In this document: piece by piece, positions 36,501-46,649 of the stretch
How positions within the stretch are numbered: the first letter of the stretch is position 1
Layout of the letters: each line of letters begins with the position of its first letter
Source: Parelaphostrongylus tenuis
Lineage: Eukaryota; Nematoda; Chromadorea; Rhabditida; Metastrongylidae
Assembly (NCBI GenBank): GCA_019055375.1
Contig: JAHQIW010001998.1
Span: 329,277-393,276 of the forward strand
Direction of reading: 5' to 3'
Length of the DNA: 64,000 bases
Notes under the pieces: model-generated
Databases searched by the model: none
What the model was told of the DNA's origin: nothing
The model's input: only the letters and a program-made list of their open reading frames with translations
Program-made: the position numbers and the translations under genes

Positions 36501-37382
36501 TTGATAAATTACTGATTGTATTCCAATCTTTATTCACTATAATAACTCTTGGGTCTCGTAGAAAATTAGGAAAGATCAAAGCTAAGAATTTTTAATGTGA
36601 TCGCCTTTTGCAATCCAATACAATTGATTGGATGCCAAATTCAAAATGATTGTGTAGTAAACCAGCGTTTTTCTCTATACACGACAGTGATACAAGAGTT
36701 GAAGAAATTTTTGCAAAACGGAGAAGAAAGCATTAATCAAACAACGTAAATCGCTCATCGCCTGCGCGCATCGATTTCTATAGCAGTCCCTTGGGAGTGT
36801 ACCTGATGAGAACAATTTTCAAGCGATCATAAAAAGATTTTCTCGAGATTTCTTAGCTCATATTCAAAAAGAGCAAATGAAAAGAAGGAATATACGTCAC
36901 AAGTCATTGAATATCCCAAGGATGGACTAAAGTTTACAACGGCGGCTCACTGTGGACCTAAAACTCAGATGTGTTTCCCTCAACAGTTCGCAAAATCAAC
37001 TGTGGTTTATTTCAATTATGATATTGTATGTTAAAGGATTTCAATCAAACGATTCACAGAATTAGAAAATTCTCTAAATCTAAACAGACGTAGTTAGTGT
37101 AGGTATTTTCTACGGCAAAAAAAAAGAAAGAAAACTGCAAGTATAAAGATTACAGGAGATGAGACGTCTTATGATAGGTTATGCTGTGGGCATTTTGCCT
37201 ATGTACAACTATGCGCAAATGTAGATGACAGTCCTTTTTTGCAGATTTGCTATCGAAAATTTGGTATCACTATTCCGGACGAGTTCGTCAGCGAGGGTAA
37301 AACCCCGTCTAAAACCTTTGACATCGGCATTATCAATCTCGCGAATCGATTCACCGGTGAAACTACCGACTGTATAAACTAA
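30517..37382 (+). CDS. Transthyretin-like (TTR) family secreted protein, TTR-B
   Basis: Exons 30517-30673, 30730-30857 and 37245-37382 join in phase to 140 residues. The signal peptide (MILLAVIFLTSVGCSDALFG) is followed by SVAVQGRLECNGKPAS, KLKLYEKEA, LDVLMAEGRTNQTGGFRLSG, IDPKLNVYHRCNYGG, then ICYRKFGITIPDEFVSEG, DIGIINLA and DCIN, with the four family cysteines. The ATG abuts a ctcttag acceptor (probable spliced-leader site), and AATAAA lies at 37419, 37 nt after the stop. The exon 1 donor is uncertain: the phase-compatible site is A|gtcggt (30673), while the stronger-looking gtatat four bases on would break the frame. Intron 2 is 6.4 kb and full of repeats, unusual for a gene of this size; alternatively exon 3 belongs to a lost neighbour copy. 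TTR-C keeps the same exon order. Confidence 0.75.
31025..31190 (+). repeat. tRNA-derived SINE-like element
   Basis: A TGGCGTTCCATAGCGC box-A-like string is followed about 50 nt later by GTGGTTCGACCCC, a good box B (GGTTCGANNCC). It sits in intron 2 of TTR-B. The A-rich right end contains taataataaa. It differs from the 37735/51258 SINE family. Confidence 0.45.
31720..34560. repeat. Array of decayed intronic repeats
   Basis: Blocks such as 'tgttacgctgtagcagcgaaaataaaattatgtttcac' (kept here as a pattern: ctgta.cag..aaaataaaatt), 'agctttctctcag', 'tctaatagaggtct..gcggtaat' (32705 and 33651) and 'tatttaactt' recur. The stretch 32220-32760 is repeated at 33160-33720 with about 75% identity. No coding function seen. 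Confidence 0.55.
34570..35165 (+). repeat. Intronic direct repeat, copy 1
   Basis: Aligned over nearly 590 bases with 36095-36690 (for example 'ggagacacatatttttgactaatagtttgcataat', 'taaagttatcgatgac', 'ttgcattccaatcttta'), at roughly 78-80% identity. A third, shorter relative is at 49080-49435. Confidence 0.65.
35166..36094. other. Intron 2 of TTR-B, GC-richer patch
   Basis: 35520-35700 is richer in G+C than its surroundings ('ggagccgcggactcacc', 'ccccagcgtgcggcg') but has no open frame or recognised repeat. Confidence 0.4.
36095..36690 (+). repeat. Intronic direct repeat, copy 2
   Basis: Second copy of the 34570-35165 repeat, still within intron 2 of TTR-B. The duplication partly explains the size of that intron. 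Confidence 0.65.
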
Positions 37383-37418
37383 CTATACAAAATTCAAATA
37401 ATGTTGAACACTGCTCAG

Positions 37419-37424
37419 AATAAA
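37419..37424 (+). terminator. Polyadenylation signal of TTR-B
   Basis: AATAAA, 37 nt after the TTR-B stop codon, which supports exon 3 being terminal. Confidence 0.6.
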
Positions 37425-37734
37425 GATTGATTTTTGTAGGAAATCATCAGTACAGTTTTTTTTTGTGTTAGAAAACTGGTTTGTAGTATGAATACATTAC
37501 AGTGCAACGGCAACAAAAACGACTCATATGGCAAATCTCAGCAAACTCACTATGTCTAAGAAAGGTCCGATAGAAATCTAATTACGCTGGTCAAAATATC
37601 TGAGCTTGGATCGTTATGTAGAGAAACGTGTTCCAGGGGCGAAAGTAGAAAAAGCCGTATGTAAACAAGAAATAAAGTCATTGTGATAAATTGAAAAGTT
37701 TAAATTGATAGTATTTGAAAGAAGAGTGTATGTG

Positions 37735-38035
37735 GTGCAAAGGTCAGAGGTGCCCTGCATCGCACACAGGGTCGACTTTCCGATCTCGCGCTAATGGTTC
37801 ACCAAGCCATTCATTCCTCCGAGTTTGGTAAATTGCTAGAAGACTGGCCTCAGACTCTTCTGGAAGGATAGATAAGCAGCACTGACTCGATACAGCGGGA
37901 AGCCACCGCAAGTCATCGTAAAGGCCAGATATGCAACCAATCACCTCAAACGAAAGTAGAAATTGAAGACGAATGCATGGCGCATCCTTCATGGAATAAC
38001 TAACGCCGAGAGTTCTTTCCTTTTCTATCCTTTAA
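37735..38035 (+). repeat. tRNA-derived SINE, copy 1
   Basis: Collinear with 51258-51560: 'catggttcaccaa.ccat', 'gggaagccaccgcaagtcat.gt.aaggccagatatgca', 'cacctcaaacgaaa', 'gaagacgaatgc.t.gcgcatcc.tca'. The 5' tRNA-like part has lost its box A and most of box B in this copy. Confidence 0.7.
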
Positions 38036-38120
38036 CACTTGAAGTAGCTAGTTTTTCAAAATTTATGCATGGAGGCTGTATAAATCTCATTTCATCCTTA
38101 ATTGTGGCCATCGCCTTCCA

Positions 38121-38510
38121 TTAGAGAGTTCTCGGATTTGCGGAGGTTCCGTTGCAAGAGGAGAGGATAAAGTCTTGTACTATGTCACTGATGATAATTA
38201 ATTCTAGAATATCTACAGCAGAGCGTCCCCAATTTCTACGTAGTTGGCGGTCTGTTTCCGTGAATCTCAGTAAAATTTTCCTAAGCATGTCTCGCACAAA
38301 TTTTTCTTCCCGAAGAAGGAGAAGGACTTGGTCTTCTTTCGTAATGATGGGTGGAACCACAGTTTGACTGTGTGGCAGGATCATCATCTAATGTCCCTTC
38401 GATGTTGAAAGTGATCAAATTACATATCAATGCTTTAGGTGCCCCTGTCTGGATATCGTAGGTAGTTGAATTGCCCACAAACTCAACTTCACACCAAGTA
38501 ACAAGGTACT
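38121..38510 (-). pseudogene. Unrecognised minus-strand coding remnant
   Basis: Two overlapping open frames (38478-38281 and 38387-38121) read GNSTTYDIQ... and ...IITKEDQVLLLLREEKFVRDMLRKILL... respectively. A 'TACGA(C/T)AT(C/T)CA' segment with flanks also occurs on the minus strand near 52640 and 57215, each near TTR sequences. Family unknown; it may be a decayed exon of a duplicated neighbour. Confidence 0.25.
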
Positions 38511-38904
38511 TTTACTACTTACGTAATGGTCAGAAGTATGAACCCATCATAACTAGATGAGAGAAAAGGCCATTTTAATGTATGTGAACAGTTCGAAGTG
38601 GTCAATCGTCACGAGTGGCACAGTAACGACTAGACCAGTGCTGAAGTATGCGAAATTTGATGAAAAACGGCTATTGTTGAATAGATTCAGTAGAATTTAG
38701 AGTTTTAACAAGAGTGCACTCGCCTATTTAAAATCTTGCACAAGAACAATGTACTCTGACAATGTTTTTTGGTCCTGTCAGTCATACGTCATGCATTAGA
38801 CAACTAAGCAGCCTGGGAAAGCATTCTGGTGATTTCAATATGCCTGGTAATCATTATTTGAGCCACGCATGTCAGTGGTCTGTCAATGAGGGCTGACTTA
38901 TAGA

Positions 38905-38947
38905 GCCCGATACACGTGTTTCGATCTTGCGATCTCGTCAGTCGGGC
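38905..38947 (-). ncRNA. Type-I hammerhead ribozyme, near-ideal
   Basis: On the minus strand from 38947: GCCCGA, CTGACGA, stem II GATC-GCAA-GATC (four pairs closed by a GNRA loop), GAAA, stem III within ACACGTGT, cleavage triplet GTA, TCGGGC. Stem I is six perfect pairs. Every core base is present. Stem III is a self-complementary eight-mer, so one molecule can form only two pairs with a four-base loop; two molecules can pair fully. Predicted scission is between 38911 and 38910. Confidence 0.85.
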
Positions 38948-39255
38948 AGTTGCCCTCTCTCGTCTTTTGCTAATCTCTATGGGTGCTCCAGTCCCCACAA
39001 TAAGAGTTAGCGACGACGTACGATTTACACTCTACGTCCATTAAAAAAAACTCACCAAACACAGAGTGTTGTACACTCGAATGCTCGTGGCTAGTATATT
39101 CAATATATCATATCTTTTGTTTCGAGTGTTTTCTTAAGACCACAGCTCAAATTTCAATATGCTTAGTAATCATTATTTGAGCCACGCATGTCAGTGGTCT
39201 GTCAATGAGGGCTGACTTATAGAGCCCGATACACGTGTTTCGAGAGAGGGCAACT

Positions 39256-39297
39256 GCCCGACTGACGAGATCGCAGATCGAAACACGTGTATCGGGC
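39256..39297 (+). ncRNA. Type-I hammerhead ribozyme, near-ideal
   Basis: GCCCGA (39256-39261), CTGACGA (39262-39268), stem II GATC-GCA-GATC (39269-39279), GAAA (39280-39283), stem III ACACGTGT, triplet GTA ending at 39291, TCGGGC (39292-39297). It is the same design as 38905-38947 in the opposite orientation, with a one-base shorter stem II loop. Predicted scission is between 39291 and 39292. Confidence 0.85.
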
Positions 39298-39504
39298 TCT
39301 ATAAGTCAGCCCTCATTGACAGACCACTGACATGCGTGGCTCGAATAATAATTACCAGGCATATTGAAATTTGAGCTGTGGTCTTGAGAAAACACTCGAA
39401 ACAAAACATTTTGGTGATTGTTTCACCGCACATTGATGTAAAAAAAAGTTCGTCGACTTTTTATCTAAGGGTAGATCCTTCAGAAACTCACTGAACGAGA
39501 AGAC

Positions 39505-39560
39505 GTCATCGCAACTGATGAGTTTGGAAAGCCGAAGCACGTGTCCTGCAGTGCATAAGT
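39505..39560 (+). ncRNA. Decayed hammerhead motif
   Basis: CTGATGA, a weak stem II, GAAG where GAAA is required, then CACGTGTC, followed by 'gcataagtgtcc...cagatctcatgaaagactcaaa', which is the tail of the subfamily at 19960-20290 and 60310-60945. Confidence 0.4.
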
Positions 39561-39619
39561 GTCCATATCAGATCTCATGAAAGACTCAAAGTACACTGTC
39601 ACGTTATTTTAATTTTTCA

Positions 39620-40190
39620 GCAAGAACTCAACACAGTTTATTGCAACATTGTTGTGGCAGGTGTGGAGCATAATATCATTTTGAATGCTACAGCGCTATA
39701 AAGAGTTTACAAAAATTAGCATGTACAGTAGTCTTCCGAGATTCAAGCTTCTGAATGATTATTAAATTCTCATGTAAATTTCTTGTTTACCGAAAATAAG
39801 GTCATTTCCGCATTTGTCTTCGTTCAGTCGAAAAGAACCCTGTAGTTAATTTGATTGGCAAAACCTAGCAATAAAAATTAGAGCAAACATTTTCACTCAC
39901 ATTGTTGAATTTTCATGAATATTGAATATTGTGAACAGAAGAAAGTTGACTTCCTCTATGATTACCATATTCTGAAGAAACACAAGCTTCGCATTCACTG
40001 TTGTGAGAATAGAGTTTCACAATAAAAATTTTCTGTGCCCTCCATGTTCGTTTTTTATGAACTCCTAAGAGATTAATTTTAAGAGGAATCGTCTACCAAA
40101 TTTCAGTTCAATGAACTTTAGTGACAAAAAACTCAACCGTTTTCGATGAGCTACGGTTCATTTAAAGCTTATATCTATTATGCTATATCC
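39620..40190. other. Intergenic, no gene seen
   Basis: AT-rich, with no coding or structural signal. Confidence 0.55.
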
Positions 40191-40439
40191 GTTAGGAGGC
40201 GTGTGGCGCATTGGTCAGAGATGTTCAACAACGTCCACATACTTTTTAAACACCTACCTTCCTTTGACCTCGCCTTCGCCAATCAAAACCGATTTCCTTG
40301 CTAATCAGGCCACTACCCACAAAGTTGATGAAGAGCTCTTTGTTCAACTAATCTTTCAATACTTTCTTCTACAGAGTCGATATTACAAATCGATGTTTCA
40401 CCATTCTAGTCTTCAACCCCGGATCTTTGTTATCTCGCC

Positions 40440-41107
40440 AAGCAAAATTTCTAAGTAAGAACGGCTCAAACAAACGATATGGACAATCACTCATGTCATG
40501 TGTGAGTGTGAAAAAGGCGAAGTCGTCAAAACGCTAGCCAGATAATGTTTTTTCATTGACATTGTGGTCTGAGTTAAACAATTCATAGAAGATTCTGATG
40601 ATATCTCTTCAAATGCCATCACCATTTCTCGATTGCTGAGAATTGCTGCCAAATGTGTCTGTGAAGGAAAACAACATCAAGTTGACACATCGGTGCCCCT
40701 TCTCGAGTTACTGTTTGGTCAGGTGTGCCAAGTATTCGTTCTACAAATTTTGATGGATGAGTATTCTTGAAGAATAGACCAGGAGCAAACGTTTTATCTC
40801 TTATCCTCTGTAATTTGATTAGTCTGACAGCTTCGTTTCGATCTAAACGAGAAATCTCCTATTGGATTCGAGTCCATGAATACCTCAAAATTGATTTCCT
40901 TCTTCACTTCGACTCAACATGCCCAAAACACCCGTCTCGCATCAAAACTTTTGTGAACCTTGACGGATTACAAGACGGAATTTCAATGAGAGGTCGAACA
41001 GTTGCAGTGTTACACTTTTCTAAGTGTTTTATTTTGTAATATGCGTGTAGAAAAGTTAATGCAGACGTGATGCTGTTATTTTCACCCTCATAATTTTTTT
41101 TTAACAA
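40440..41107 (-). pseudogene. Unrecognised coding remnant upstream of TTR-C (copy 2)
   Basis: Counterpart of 29629-30210. On the minus strand it preserves RPLIEIPSCNPSRFTKVLMRDGCFG and, further on, an open stretch HPSKFVERILGTPDQTVTREG...VVFLHR that is interrupted in copy 1. Stops occur later. It lies about 220 bp upstream of the TTR-C start, in divergent orientation, as copy 1 does to TTR-B. Confidence 0.45.
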
Positions 41108-41899
41108 CTAACTCGTCGTATAATTCTGAGGTGGACTACTCAAAAATTTTCATCGAAGGTCAAGAAATACGTAAGCTTGAGCTCACTCATCATTCCTCTT
41201 TTTCAAGAGTACACAAGCCATTCACTCGTAACTTCTTCTCCTAGATAGCGTCTTTTTTGAGTATACTCTGTATGATTCCATTCACAAATCAACAAATTAT
41301 AGAGAAACAGTAGTAACTTTGATCTCTCAGATGATACTGATTGCTCACATTTTCCTAATATCTGTCGGCCTTTCCGATGCCTTGTTCGGTTTTGGCACGA
41401 CACAGTCGGTAGCCGTTCAAGGTCGCTTAGTCTGTCACGGAAAGCCACCTTCAAATGTCAAACTCAAATTTAGTTCGCGGCGTCTTAATGGCAGAAGGAA
41501 GAACGAATCATACAGGTGCATTCTGGAATTTGTCTCATAAGACTAAATTCCACAACCGACCCGAAAGTGAACGTCTATTGCAGGTGCAACTACGACGGGG
41601 TGAGCTCTAAATTCACTGAAAGTGTCTTACAGTTGTGAATAAGGGCTATGTCTTATACAACATCATAAAACTATTGGTTACCAAATAAACTGACAAACGC
41701 TGTAATATGACTGCTGCCAAATATACCTCTGTGAACGAGCGATCCATTACACAAAGAGACATGATGTCAGTGTGAGCCTAGTCGGAATAAAATGAATTGT
41801 TTCTAACCCAGTGGTCCCATGAGTAGTTGCGCACACTTGACTTGCTCTCGAGTGTGTTCTTATAAGGTCCAATTGGAATGTAAAGCAAGGGCTTATTAT

Positions 41900-42095
41900 A
41901 ATCTGCAAGAATGTTTGAAGTCTTACCGAGGTTGTTCCGTCACAGCTATGCACGTGTTTTGGAGGTATCGCCGCTTCATCAGTCCTCCCTCCCTCTGCTA
42001 CAAAGTATGGCTCAGTGTGGGGCGTGAGCCTCTGAAGAAGATGGCGATGCCTCCGAAGCACGTGTATGTCTTTGAGGTAATAAACTCGGTAAGGC
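41900..42095. mobile_element. Foldback of two decayed hammerhead units in TTR-C intron 2
   Basis: A minus-oriented half (41945-41990: CTGATGA, ...CCTCC, AAAA for GAAA) faces a plus-oriented half (42031-42075: CTGAAGA, ...CCTCC, GAAG for GAAA). The outer flanks 'gtcttaccgaggttgt' and 'aataaactcggtaaggctatg' are inverted copies. It is closest to the 5362-5766 subfamily. Confidence 0.6.
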
Positions 42096-42119
42096 TATGA
42101 ACATTGTTGCAGAATATAC

Positions 42120-42955
42120 TGCATGTTTAGTACGAGGTTTGAAAAATAGTTGATGAGATGGATCGAGGTCTCATTTTCCGACTTAATCGACCAAGCTAAG
42201 ATGGAGTTTGTAATTTTGGTACCAAACTCCAACAATGGGTATTTCAGCGCTGCACCAGAACTTTTCACGCGGTGAAAGCTTACAGAAATATAAAGGCGCC
42301 TTGGAGTGGTCGAAGACCATTGTGGACGATGAGTCAAAGAACATGGGTTGGATGAATAAAGTGGTGCAATTGGTACAGTATTATGTGATGATAGGTCATG
42401 CAAAAAGTGGCAGTTCTAACAGTGGTAATGATAAAACAGTTGAGAAGTGCGTGACTGAGCAGTGGAAGAACCTTGAATACCAAGACTGCCTTCCTACGGA
42501 GAGCGCTTTCCCACGGATTGCATCAGAAAGGTTTTCTTGGATTTTCGGAACGAATCCATAAAGAGTAAACGAAAAAAATGAAGTGTACGTTGCAAATTGG
42601 TAAATGTTCCAGGAATGGACTTTAGTTTAGAACGTAGGCTCCATTTGAAGCACCAAACTCGGATGTCGTTTCTTGCGCGATTCGCGAAAGTCAGATGTGG
42701 TGTTTTTTACTAACCGCCATGAACGTGCGCAAAATTTCATAGTGAAGTTTTTTGCACGACTAGAAAACAAAGGAAAACTGTAGTTTCAGAGAATACTCGA
42801 GATGATACCATTTTGTTAAGTTACTGAGGTATGATCAACTTGTGAGAGAATCTCAGGGTCATGATTCAATAAAAAGAAAGGAATACGGTGCTCTAAAGCA
42901 TTTTGCCTGTCCACAGCTACGTGAAAATCAAGATGATTCGTGGTTCTTTCTTGTT
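42120..42955. other. TTR-C intron remainder with an unassigned 108-codon open frame
   Basis: The open frame at 42235-42561 (+) has no signature I recognise. 42600-42730 aligns with 36905-37020 upstream of TTR-B exon 3, which confirms the duplication. Confidence 0.45.
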
Positions 42956-43379
42956 TCAGATTTGCTATCGAAATTTGGCATCATTGTTCTGGATAAGTCT
43001 ATTTGCGAGGGTGAAAAACCTACCAAAATCCTTTGACATTGGTGTAATCAATCTTGCGATTCGAATCCGGTGAATTCGTTTGACTGTATAAATTAACTGT
43101 ATAAAGTGTATAAATTTTTGAACAATGGTGATAAAAAAGATCGTTATCATAGAAGAATCATCAGTACATTTTCTATGCTGGGAAACTGGTTTGTAAGATG
43201 AAAACAACACAAAGCGACGACAAAAGATACGCATTATTTGGCAAAATCTTAGCGAAGTTGATCTGCCTAGAAAGCTTTCTATATGAAACAGACCACTCTC
43301 AAAAAAATTCTGAGCGTGGATGATCACTATACAGCAATTGTGTTATAAGAGCAAAAAAGAATGATTACAATGCATGTTA

Positions 43380-44165
43380 ACATCAATTTTACCATGACAA
43401 TGATGAAAAGCTGAATTTGATGACATATGGAATATAAGACTTTTCAAATTTTATGCAGCCCAACTCTGTCTGGATTCCACCTCATCTTCAAAATAGATTG
43501 CCGTCAGGCCAACCTAAAAGGGTCCTTAAATTTATGAACGAGTTTGGCTACCAAAGAATAAGATAAAGCCATGATCGTGAATGTCATTGGTTTTAATTAA
43601 CTATAAATAGCTTAAGCAGGGTATCCCCAGCCCTTAGACAACAACTGCTGCAGTTTTGATGCATTGCAGTAGAATATGTTTAGACATATCTTGTACGAAT
43701 TCGTCCTACCAAAAAGGAATGAAAGGTTTCGCTTGCCTGCCCAACTTTGTGTGAACCAAGGTATGACTGCGCGGGAGGATATCGTCAACTGCCGTTTTTG
43801 CGAAATTGGAAGTGATTCAAGTTACATTTAAATGCTGTAGTGTCAGTGTTCGATTAATCTAGTCAAATAACTTTCCTCCAAGGTCGAATTCACACGAAGT
43901 AAGGCGGTTCTAATTAGTTACCATAGGGACAAGACTGTCAACACATAATCACATGATAACAAGAGAAAAATTTTTCAATTTCATGTGGGCAGCACAAATT
44001 GGTCACTCATTATGAAAAGCGAATAACCGACTATTTGAGTACTGGAGAAAGTGATTTTTGCTAAAAATCGGACATTGCCAAGCGAATGTTGTAAAAATCA
44101 AATTTGTAAGTGATTTTATTTGACCGCCTATTGCGGTGTTATGTTGTTATAATAAACCCAATGGT
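43380..44165. other. Intergenic, no gene seen
   Basis: No supported feature. Confidence 0.55.
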
Positions 44166-44169
44166 GTAG

Positions 44170-44290
44170 AGTAGTGTGCAAATCGCTTGCATCCTCCGGG
44201 ATTCGAATCCAGATCTTACTCTTTCCGAGAGCATGTGCAAAACCGTTGCACCACCAACGCTCATTCTGCAGTGCACTCTTTCTACGCTAC
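44170..44290 (-). repeat. tRNA-derived element (SINE head or tRNA pseudogene)
   Basis: On the minus strand, TGGTGCAACGGTTTTGCAC resembles box A and GGATTCGAATCCCGG is a perfect box B, about 45 nt apart. The anticodon arm does not form a seven-base loop, so a working tRNA is unlikely. Confidence 0.5.
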
Positions 44291-44299
44291 AACACGTTA

Positions 44300-46640
44300 T
44301 CTGTCAACAGCCAAATGTCTACGGTGTGGTGGAGACCATGGGTTTTTCTTACAAAATCAAGTTTGTTTCAAAAGACAATGATGGTTTTGAGTATTTTTTT
44401 TCGCACACCGTCTTCTAAGTCTACTATCTATAGTCACAAGGCTTTGAAACAAGCGCTTCATGAAAACGTGCTTTAGTTACTTTTATCTCGTCTATTTAAT
44501 TTTATCGTTACTTGATCCTGGACTGTTGAGAGCAAGCAGCACACTGATAGGGAGCGATTTGTTAGCGTAGTAGCACGGTCCCAAATCTTTCCTGACATGC
44601 TAGGCGCCTTTCATTCCTCTAGGCACGAAAAATTGCCACCAGACCTCTAGGAAACTCCATCCAATCCACTTATGAGTGCCGTAGCACGGTTAGTTTGAAA
44701 AGCACAGCGTGAGCCGGCTTGAGCAGAGTCCAGTGTATTTTATGACAAAGTCTAAAATTCTCAAACTACACAAAACGTACATGGAACTTCGGAAATTTTC
44801 TTCATAATAGAAATTCAAAGAGCAAAACGAGAGAGGTTCTAAACAATGCAAAATTGTTTCAAGTCGTATAATAAGAACAAACAAAAAAAAAAATAAATTT
44901 TTGCCCACATAATGCGCAAATCACTGATATTATTGGGTCCCTTGCATCACATCCATCATCCACAAAGGTGATGGAATGTGCATATGGCTGTAATCTGCAA
45001 CATTTTTTTCGACATTCAAACTAGAATATTCATAACAGCAGAAACTTTTTTGGCACATAGCCTAGATTGCGGACAGGTGGCAATGCGCAAAATCATTATA
45101 TCGACCAGCCAGTTCTAGCGAAACGGTTTCCCTAGCTTTTGGTGAACAAAGTTCATTCGCTGTCATTAGGAAAGGTGCAAGCTAAAAAAGGTATTTTTTC
45201 GGATGGACGGTTGAATCTGAGGCAGTTTTCATTGTCTATTCGGGCAGTTATTTGTTGAACTAAGTCCCCATGCTTAGGTGCAAAATTTTACGAAAGCAAA
45301 TTCTGAAGGAACTGTTTCCGAATGTCACCGCTGAATTTTGGCTGTTGTATGATACAATAACCAAACTTCGTTATTTATTTATGTTCGATTACTCAAGTTC
45401 GAGATCAGATAACCGATATGGATACTAAAAACGACTCGAATTCCCCAGATGCGGCAGTAAACATTATTACACGAAAAATGCAATGGAATTCTCTGTCCTA
45501 ACTACCCTCACATGATGGGAAAGAACATAACTCGACGGTAGTTAGAGCGGCTGCTGTCTCTACACTGGCGCCATTGGGGTTTCTGACAACCCTGCGCGAA
45601 TGCTTTAGAAATGCCGGTTATTCAACAGCACGGGGAGGTATTTGTTGGTACTGAGTCGAAGCAAGAGGCACTCCTGCTTGTTTTAGTTCTAACGCTGACA
45701 TCGAGAAGAAAAGGTGGCTTACAGCTGGCTTACTGGCATTCTATAGGCGCCTCCATGAAGCGGATTATGCCCCAACAACAGTTGCTAGGCGTTACTTTTA
45801 CACTGAGTTAGAGGAACCATAGTTAATTTGTATCTTTACTATGAAGATAAAGGTTCCTTCCGAGCAGTACTCACTCTGCGGATTTGGCGAACAATGTGCA
45901 GATGTGACAATTATATTGAAAATACATCTGCGTCACAGAATGATGAATGGTCTTTTTTTTTCACCTCAGAGAAACGATGTCGGAAGGCATACTAGACCTC
46001 AATCATTGTCATAGCCTCTGTTTTAACTATAAAATATAGAAGAAGTGGAGTATTGTAGAAGCTAAAATTCGGTACATAGTTTGTTATGCAATACTTTTTT
46101 CACGAACAGCAGAAATAAAAGTTGTTGCGCCATCATCATTTATGAGCAATCAGATCGAGGGTCAAATCCAAGGCCAGATGCTATTAACCCTTTCACGACC
46201 ACATGTACCATTCATGGCACACGCACATTTTCGCGGTTCTCTCGTTGAGCATACACTTTTCAAGGTACCTTCGGTGGATATTTGATAGTTGAAAAAAATT
46301 GGATTCCGATAATGTGCGATAGCACTTTTCCACTGAGCTAATGCAATAACTAGAAAATTACGTTTTTTTGCTTCGGAGTGCATGGTGTAGTATGCACGAG
46401 TGTTTCGCCTGTCTTTTTCACCAAACAAAGTTTTTTCACTAGAGTTCAACTATTCGCTCGATAACTTTAGAGATGGTAATACTATATATAAACTAGCATT
46501 TCGGATTAATTCATAATTGGCGCTGTAGTAACGCCGAACAGAAATTACGTTTTACTTTTGGAGTGCTATGCGTGCTTCGCTTTCATTTATCCTTGACATA
46601 GCAGTAAAGTTTTGGTAATCAACTGATAACTCAAAAAGTT
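44300..46640. other. Intergenic, no gene seen
   Basis: Short open frames at 45611-45811 and 46162-46449 have no recognisable domain. Confidence 0.5.
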
Positions 46641-46649
46641 TGAATTTTA

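Larger units (their letters stand above)
38833..39406. mobile_element. Retrozyme-like hammerhead element: 319-bp direct repeat plus 129-bp inverted arms
   Basis: The block 38833-38924 is repeated at 39152-39243, a period of exactly 319 bp, giving one complete minus-oriented unit and the start of a second. The second then joins head-on to a plus-oriented unit. Arms 39115-39243 and 39278-39406 (129 bases each) are inverted copies with about 95% match and a 34-base spacer. Both orientations carry a hammerhead with a perfect core. No open frame is present. The size and tandem arrangement match small metazoan retrozymes; the inverted join matches the tandem/inverted termini described for PLEs (established knowledge), and the assignment is inference. 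Confidence 0.75.
41331..43096 (+). pseudogene. TTR-C, broken duplicate of TTR-B
   Basis: The start region (41331, ATG directly after ctctcag) encodes a signal peptide and SVAVQGRLVCHGKPPSNVKLK, very close to TTR-B. A deletion then fuses exon 1 to exon 2 at about 41470-41482, removing the end of exon 1, the whole of intron 1 and the start of exon 2, and shifting the frame. Exon 2 continues to 41599 with further indels. Exon 3 (42960-43096) keeps ICYR, SFDIGVINLA and the DCIN end but has at least two frameshifts. Intron 2 is about 1.36 kb against 6.4 kb in TTR-B. Flanks on both sides align with those of TTR-B. Confidence 0.8.

Noticed and set aside
36805..36840. CTGATGAG string suggesting another hammerhead
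   Set aside because: No GAAA and no stem II partner follow at the required distance.
40195..40240. GTGGCGCATTGGTCAGAG resembling a tRNA box A (also near 28890)
   Set aside because: No box B follows in either copy, so neither a tRNA nor a SINE head can be supported; the similarity of the two sites comes from the segmental duplication.
44170..44290. Possible functional tRNA gene
   Set aside because: Box B is good, but no seven-base anticodon loop or acceptor stem can be formed.
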